A stretch of 10,670 bases of DNA, from assembly GCA_014382645.1 (NCBI GenBank), contig JACNJI010000297.1, forward strand, positions 1-10,670, in the 5' to 3' direction. The stretch comes from Verrucomicrobiota bacterium (GTDB lineage Bacteria > Verrucomicrobiota > Verrucomicrobiia > Opitutales > Seribacteraceae). The notes under the pieces are model-generated. The model was not told where the DNA came from and searched no databases. It saw only the letters and a program-made list of their open reading frames with translations. Every line of letters starts with the position of its first letter. Within the stretch, counting starts at the first letter, position 1. The translations under genes and the position numbers were made by a program. Positions 7,301-10,670 of this stretch are shown in pieces.

Positions 7301-10300
7301 TAACCTGTGGCAGGATCATTCCCGACGGACACTCGATCGATGTTTGTAGATTCGTTGTTGTATGAAGCTAAACGCGAGCCAGGTTTGACATCCAGAGTCC
7401 AACCCGAGGAACCATCGTCGGCACCTATTGCCACTCCTCCCCCTTTAGCCACCGCGAACGCATGAACGCCTCCGACTTCAGCACGAAGGGTGCCGACGTT
7501 TAAATATTCGCCTGAAGCAAAACGCACAGCTGGGCGCCCATCAAAGGATGATGTAATGTAAATGGGGCGGAAACCACCCACTGTTTGAGTTGCATTTTGC
7601 CCGCTCTTTGACTTGTCCGTCCACTTGCCGATCGGTTGGTCGGGGAGGATGTTGTCCGATTCTCCGTCCCCATCGATATCATTCGCATCCAGCCAAAACA
7701 CCAACCCGTCCAAGGTATACTTTGTAAGCCGAGAGTCACTCGCGGTGAAGAACTTATGCAAGGGTGACCAATAGCTGCCGCCAATGTTTTCTGCATGAGC
7801 TCGGAAGAAGTAACGCTTGTCGGCTTCGAGATTGCTGAGTTCTGTCGAAACGGGTCCCAGTCCAACGGGTTGTCCTTCGTTGATGACGGCGACCTGATCC
7901 CAATTTGCCGAGTTGTTGGCGTCGACTGTAAGATTCTCTACGCCATTTGTCTCGCCCCAGTAAATTTTAACTACCGGATCGTCTCCACCTTCATTATTAA
8001 CTTCGTAGACACGAGTTATACCTGTAAATGGATTGGCGGACTTGTGAGGGTGGTTTGCGGCCAGAACGGTGTCCATTAAATCCCATTTGTAAGCTAAGTA
8101 AGCTTCCACCGCTTGACGGTCCTTGTCGCTTAGCATGCCTTTGTAGATCATGACCTCGGCCACCTCGCATTTGGAAGTTTCTCCTGTTCCCGTCCCATAA
8201 CCGCCAAACTGTAACTGACCCGGGCTGAAATTGGTGTTGTTGGAGCCATTGGAACCGTTTGCTCGGAGCTGCCCATCTAGCCACAACCAAGCTTTGGGGT
8301 TGTTTGCCTTTTCGATCAGACCGACAACCATATGCCATTGGGTGTCTGCGGTTGTGCCGTAGTCGATCCAGCCGTTTGCGTACCATCGGCCAATCCGATT
8401 TTGGTGGTAACCAAAGAGCCAGTTCGTGCTTCGTGAAGAGATGACTCGCTCGCTGTCTCCACCCGTGTAACGGGCAATGGAGAAGATCGTGTAACCCGAA
8501 TTGGTGAGGAAATCGTAATTGTCGTTAGACCAGATTTTATCATCACCATCGAAGCTGACAACCGGCTTCCCGTTCAGGCCAAACATCGAGTAGGTCGGAT
8601 CGCCCGAGGATGAAACCATATCGCGCATGAAACCGGAAGAATCCTTCCATGACGTCACCACTGCTCCGTTCCGATAGGTCAAACCGAGGTCATCCTTAGC
8701 ATCCCCATCCATATCCGATGCGGAGTACCACCCGACTATTCCCGGTGCAGTACCGGCATTGAAGGTAAGATCTCGAATTTCGTCGATAACAGTAATTACG
8801 CCACCAGTGGAAAGTACATTTGCATTGAGGGTAGCTCTTTCGGGAAAAACATCGGTGGCAGGCGTGGTTACGATTTGGGGCAGTTCGATGGCGTGTAGAG
8901 ATACAACACCTGTATTAATCATGTCTCCATCGTATACCTGAGTCACTTCTTCTTGGGTGAGCCCTCGGTCATAAATACGAAACTCATCCAATAAGCCTTT
9001 GAAGTTTCCTAGGCCGTTGAAAACGGCTGTGCCGATAGTCTTGCCTATGGCAGGAGGATCGGCGTGGGCAGGCAGGATGGCGGAGCCGAAAAGTTGAGAA
9101 CTACCGCTTATTGCTCCATCCACGTATAGCTTGAATGCCTTGGGAGAATCACCGAACGTGACTGCCGCGTGGTGCCATCGGTCGTCGGCGAGGTCGATCA
9201 CGTGAGTTTGCTCTAAGCTATTTCCGGCACCGTTTATTTTTGCTGAGAGAATGCCGCTGTCGAATTTCACTCCGAGACCGTTAGTGGAATCGCCTTCATC
9301 ATAAATAGTTTGTGAGACAAAAGCAGCTTGAGGGACATTCAAATCCGATAAACCGGCGTTATAGATCGATGCGATTTCGCTATCAGACAATACGATGTCG
9401 TATATGCGAAGGTCGTCGGTTTCACCAGTAAGATAATCATTGAATATGGTTCCACCACCGCCACCTCCCAACCGCCAATAATTAATGGCAGGAATATCAA
9501 GAGGAGTTGCACCGAAAGGTATGTCTGCTTCACCGCTCTTGTTGCCATCCACATATATCTTAACCTTGTCTTCCGAGGGGCTGAAAACGCCTACGACATG
9601 TCGCCAAGCACCGGAAGGTGCCAATGTGGTGGCAACTGCGGAAACCGTACCGGTGCTTGTTAAATGAGTCATGTTCAAAACATTCCCCGGGGCGAGGGAA
9701 AGTCCTTCTCCGTTGCGTTGGAATATATTTTTGTGAAGTGAAGTGGGAGTAATGATGTTACCCCATGGACTAGCGGAATCTAGAATCCAGAAACCATCTT
9801 GATTAGGGTCTGCAGGGTTAATCTTCGTCCACGGCAAGGAAGGTGTGCGTATCCAAGGTTCGATTCTTGACCCGCCTCCCCATTCGGCATGCGCGATTGC
9901 GATAAGGTGCTTGTCTCCTGCAACGAGAGGGACAGGATCCTTGGTGAAATTGTTGTTTCCACCAAGTTTATCGGTCAAATCGAATTGATTGTTTTTATCA
10001 AGGTCGAGCCAGATTGTAGCTCGATCATCTTTCCTAAGACATCTGAAACCGTAGTCGCCATCTTCAGGTACCACGAAAGTACTAAGTGCAAGGAACATGT
10101 AATTGTCGTTCTGGTTGATACCTACGCCGGCATTCTTGAACTCGGCGTCACCTTCAATATGCAGGTCTTCGGCTGTCCATATCTTTTGACCGTCATGCAG
10201 TCGGGAAAAGAAGTTGTTGATGTCGTTGAAATAGTTATCGTTTTGGCCATTGTTGTAGCCTCTTGCGAGAAAAGAATTCTTTGTGGAGGTATCCACTTCC

Positions 10301-10670
10301 AGATTCGGCTTAAGCCATAGCGAGATCGAGTATGCACTTTTATGTACTTCATTTAAGAGGGAAGGATCAATGGATACGGCATCGTCGATGCCATCGTGGA
10401 TCAAGCCGCCTCCAAATTTTTCGCTTCCCCAAGAAGCCGCACCCAAGACTGAGCCTTCGGTTTGCGCAGGACTTGCATCTGCCGCGGATGTCCCCGAACC
10501 CTCGTTTAATGACCAATAACCAACGAGGTTCTTGTAACGGGTTACGGCTGGTCCGATGTAAAACTGCGAGGGGGCTTTGAAACGAAAAGGGACGGATCGA
10601 CCTTCAAAGGAATCCTTGAGGAAAAAAGCATCGTCATTTTGGTTGAGATCAACCCAGTCGTCCGTGCAGT
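4315..10670 (-). CDS. Giant secreted modular protein with LamG, PA14-like, Fn3-like, He_PIG and MBG modules (5' end outside window)
   Basis: The frame is open from the right edge to TAA 4315-4317, at least 2117 codons. Modules (numbered from the TTG codon at 10446): LamG first half preceded by LVGYWSLNEGSG (10530 onward) to about 65; PA14-like block (about 65-235, with PEDGDYGF and DDRATIWLDLD); LamG second half (to 365); a LamG lacking its first half (374-510); first strands of an Fn3-like domain (526-551); jelly-roll of YLAYKW type (565-805); rest of the Fn3-like domain (815-902, YFFRAHAEN); jelly-roll with YLAHKW (909-1090); two LamG modules (1097-1305, 1328-1535); He_PIG-type Ig (1540-1610, LPQGLAVDYATGIISGRP); Ig-like repeat (1612-1692); MBG domain (1694-1775, GEPNPDLTYDLTGFVNGE); first half of an Ig-like repeat (1778-1832); LamG (1834-2043). 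These modules suggest an exported or surface glycan-binding protein, not an enzyme: I see no catalytic domain. The signal peptide would be off the edge. The protein probably continues into the frame at 4281-1933. Confidence 0.88.
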   Translation of the reverse strand, partial: CTDDWVDLNQNDDAFFLKDSFEGRSVPFRFKAPSQFYIGPAVTRYKNLVGYWSLNEGSGTSAADASPAQTEGSVLGAASWGSEKFGGGLIHDGIDDAVSIDPSLLNEVHKSAYSISLWLKPNLEVDTSTKNSFLARGYNNGQNDNYFNDINNFFSRLHDGQKIWTAEDLHIEGDAEFKNAGVGINQNDNYMFLALSTFVVPEDGDYGFRCLRKDDRATIWLDLDKNNQFDLTDKLGGNNNFTKDPVPLVAGDKHLIAIAHAEWGGGSRIEPWIRTPSLPWTKINPADPNQDGFWILDSASPWGNIITPTSLHKNIFQRNGEGLSLAPGNVLNMTHLTSTGTVSAVATTLAPSGAWRHVVGVFSPSEDKVKIYVDGNKSGEADIPFGATPLDIPAINYWRLGGGGGGTIFNDYLTGETDDLRIYDIVLSDSEIASIYNAGLSDLNVPQAAFVSQTIYDEGDSTNGLGVKFDSGILSAKINGAGNSLEQTHVIDLADDRWHHAAVTFGDSPKAFKLYVDGAISGSSQLFGSAILPAHADPPAIGKTIGTAVFNGLGNFKGLLDEFRIYDRGLTQEEVTQVYDGDMINTGVVSLHAIELPQIVTTPATDVFPERATLNANVLSTGGVITVIDEIRDLTFNAGTAPGIVGWYSASDMDGDAKDDLGLTYRNGAVVTSWKDSSGFMRDMVSSSGDPTYSMFGLNGKPVVSFDGDDKIWSNDNYDFLTNSGYTIFSIARYTGGDSERVISSRSTNWLFGYHQNRIGRWYANGWIDYGTTADTQWHMVVGLIEKANNPKAWLWLDGQLRANGSNGSNNTNFSPGQLQFGGYGTGTGETSKCEVAEVMIYKGMLSDKDRQAVEAYLAYKWDLMDTVLAANHPHKSANPFTGITRVYEVNNEGGDDPVVKIYWGETNGVENLTVDANNSANWDQVAVINEGQPVGLGPVSTELSNLEADKRYFFRAHAENIGGSYWSPLHKFFTASDSRLTKYTLDGLVFWLDANDIDGDGESDNILPDQPIGKWTDKSKSGQNATQTVGGFRPIYITSSFDGRPAVRFASGEYLNVGTLRAEVGGVHAFAVAKGGGVAIGADDGSSGWTLDVKPGSRLASYNNESTNIDRVSVGNDPATGYGQFIGDIAEILVFDRFLPEAEVQMVEGYLAHKWEVTDDLVGNSYKVKQDLELYFNFEEVDGSNVYDSSPKNRQGTLINIADADLQVSGQFGSGIRVPGGNSNISLGVNEVPMGSNWTVSAWFTAPLTDTGTLLQHTLVAATSNDRHVVFDAAGDRQLGVYNTLNGFTGSGFTANTLSTGWHHLVAVGDVDNAKTVFYIDGNLVGESSLVAKNNVGVIGNFEAGDERFTEKLDELRIYSRALTTLDVSELYGSGNGDFGGHPYQDGPPSFDNRPKIQLPIMPLAHWSFDENNGTILTDASGNGKTGTLLNFEDPVEARQAGREGLGVKFDGVNDVATIESQTAFGLSASFAVTFWAKTSDLNAHLLRSGQFRVEALDGFVRGRAFIGPALTQGSWKSTDWTPFALDEWYHYALSYDGTKLRLFLNAAEATTAVPTSGILDWEGTDNSLYIGGMPSQSPMTDGVFDDFRVFNRALTIEELDAVYNLRDSALVARYGMDYSYQITATKGPTDFNATNLPQGLAVDYATGIISGRPEATGSFNVQVTVGNPSGIDTGTINLEVLRGRQSISFQQTLAGLRYGAPPIDLNASATSGLPVSFEIVSGSQAVDLNGSRLSIKGPGMVGIRVSQAGNENWYPAKNVLRRIQIGKAELVIKAHNQFRKTGEPNPDLTYDLTGFVNGENNSSLLSPVDITTIANVGSPAGAYKIIPEEVNASNYFFTYLSGVLTVSDKKSQILIFDQNLTNVAADSLPFQLLGNSFDEDGNATLLPLLYQIEDTNIARLRVTAQDNLIAYWKFDENLYNSAKDERGNYNGTLVNLVSTGNGKAWTKGKFDNAISLGTPNGYVHLGGVPLKEEFTISLWVKPEDTSTDGAVILSKDNIVPMQVFRIEQNATDGFVTATFHQDGNASTVKISSSTPILTNDKWTHLALVYSKDANGSLLLYADGNKSSELTGVAISGINLASRLSALYVGDALASMSGKVDDLRVYDSALGDSTIG
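7200..7218 (-). repeat. 19-base identical repeat, copy 2 (encodes YLAHKW)
   Basis: Identical to 3294-3312. It lies in the jelly-roll module at about 7722-7177, at the equivalent protein position. The surrounding DNA has diverged, so the identity may partly reflect selection on the motif. Confidence 0.7.
9742..10254 (-). other. PA14-like block placed between two halves of a LamG module
   Basis: Residues about 65-235 of the large frame. The stretch FVVPEDGDYGFRCLRKDDRATIWLDLDKN fits the part of PA14-like domains in which a beta strand is followed by a short asp-rich ligand loop. Before it stands the first half of a LamG (ISLWLKP...SFLARG) and after it the second half (GLSLAPGN...WRHVVGVF...KIYVDG). 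The evidence is motif level only; exact borders are uncertain. Confidence 0.5.

Noticed and set aside
9889..10320. 143-codon plus-strand frame with hydrophobic stretches
   Set aside because: It is antisense to the PA14-like block. The hydrophobic runs mirror Asp/Asn-rich codons on the coding strand (GAC/AAC read as GTC/GTT).
10444..10446. TTG as the start codon of the large modular protein
   Set aside because: The same frame stays open to the right edge and reads a sensible LamG opening upstream (LVGYWSLNEGSG), and no signal peptide follows the TTG. The real start is outside the window.

Overview
The window looks like part of a genome or metagenome contig from the Planctomycetota/Verrucomicrobiota side of bacteria, most likely a Verrucomicrobiota-like marine or sediment heterotroph. 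This is inferred from gene content, not from a marker gene. The content is a giant secreted protein built of LamG/jelly-roll, PA14-like, Fn3-like and MBG/Ig-like modules, with the YLAHKWG signature and a C-terminus of the kind common in that group, plus a secreted formylglycine sulfatase and an intradiol-dioxygenase-like protein. Base composition is moderate and even, and no tRNA, rRNA, CRISPR array or transposase is visible.

Layout. Positions 1-282 (+) hold the C-terminal end of an intradiol ring-cleavage dioxygenase. Positions 283-535 are a convergent intergenic spacer with small hairpins. Three minus-strand reading frames fill the rest. Read in transcription order from the right edge, the first is a very large modular protein (10670 to 4315, start outside the window). 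The second is a 782-codon frame (4281 to 1933) with more of the same modules and the C-terminal end domain. The third is a 445-residue S1-type sulfatase (1873 to 536). The gaps are 33 and 59 bases, so all three could share one transcript whose promoter lies off the right edge.

The main observation is that the first two frames look like one gene. The second has no signal peptide and begins in the middle of an Ig-like repeat, whose first half lies about 200 residues before the end of the first frame, with a LamG module in between. At the join (about 4272-4340) the family-like sequence can be followed through all three frames in turn, returning to the original frame. This points to a cluster of small indels, either real decay or consensus error.

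Working picture (inference): a giant cell-surface or secreted glycan-binding protein and an exported sulfatase, together serving contact with, or desulfation of, sulfated polysaccharides. The dioxygenase is on the opposite strand and probably a separate unit.
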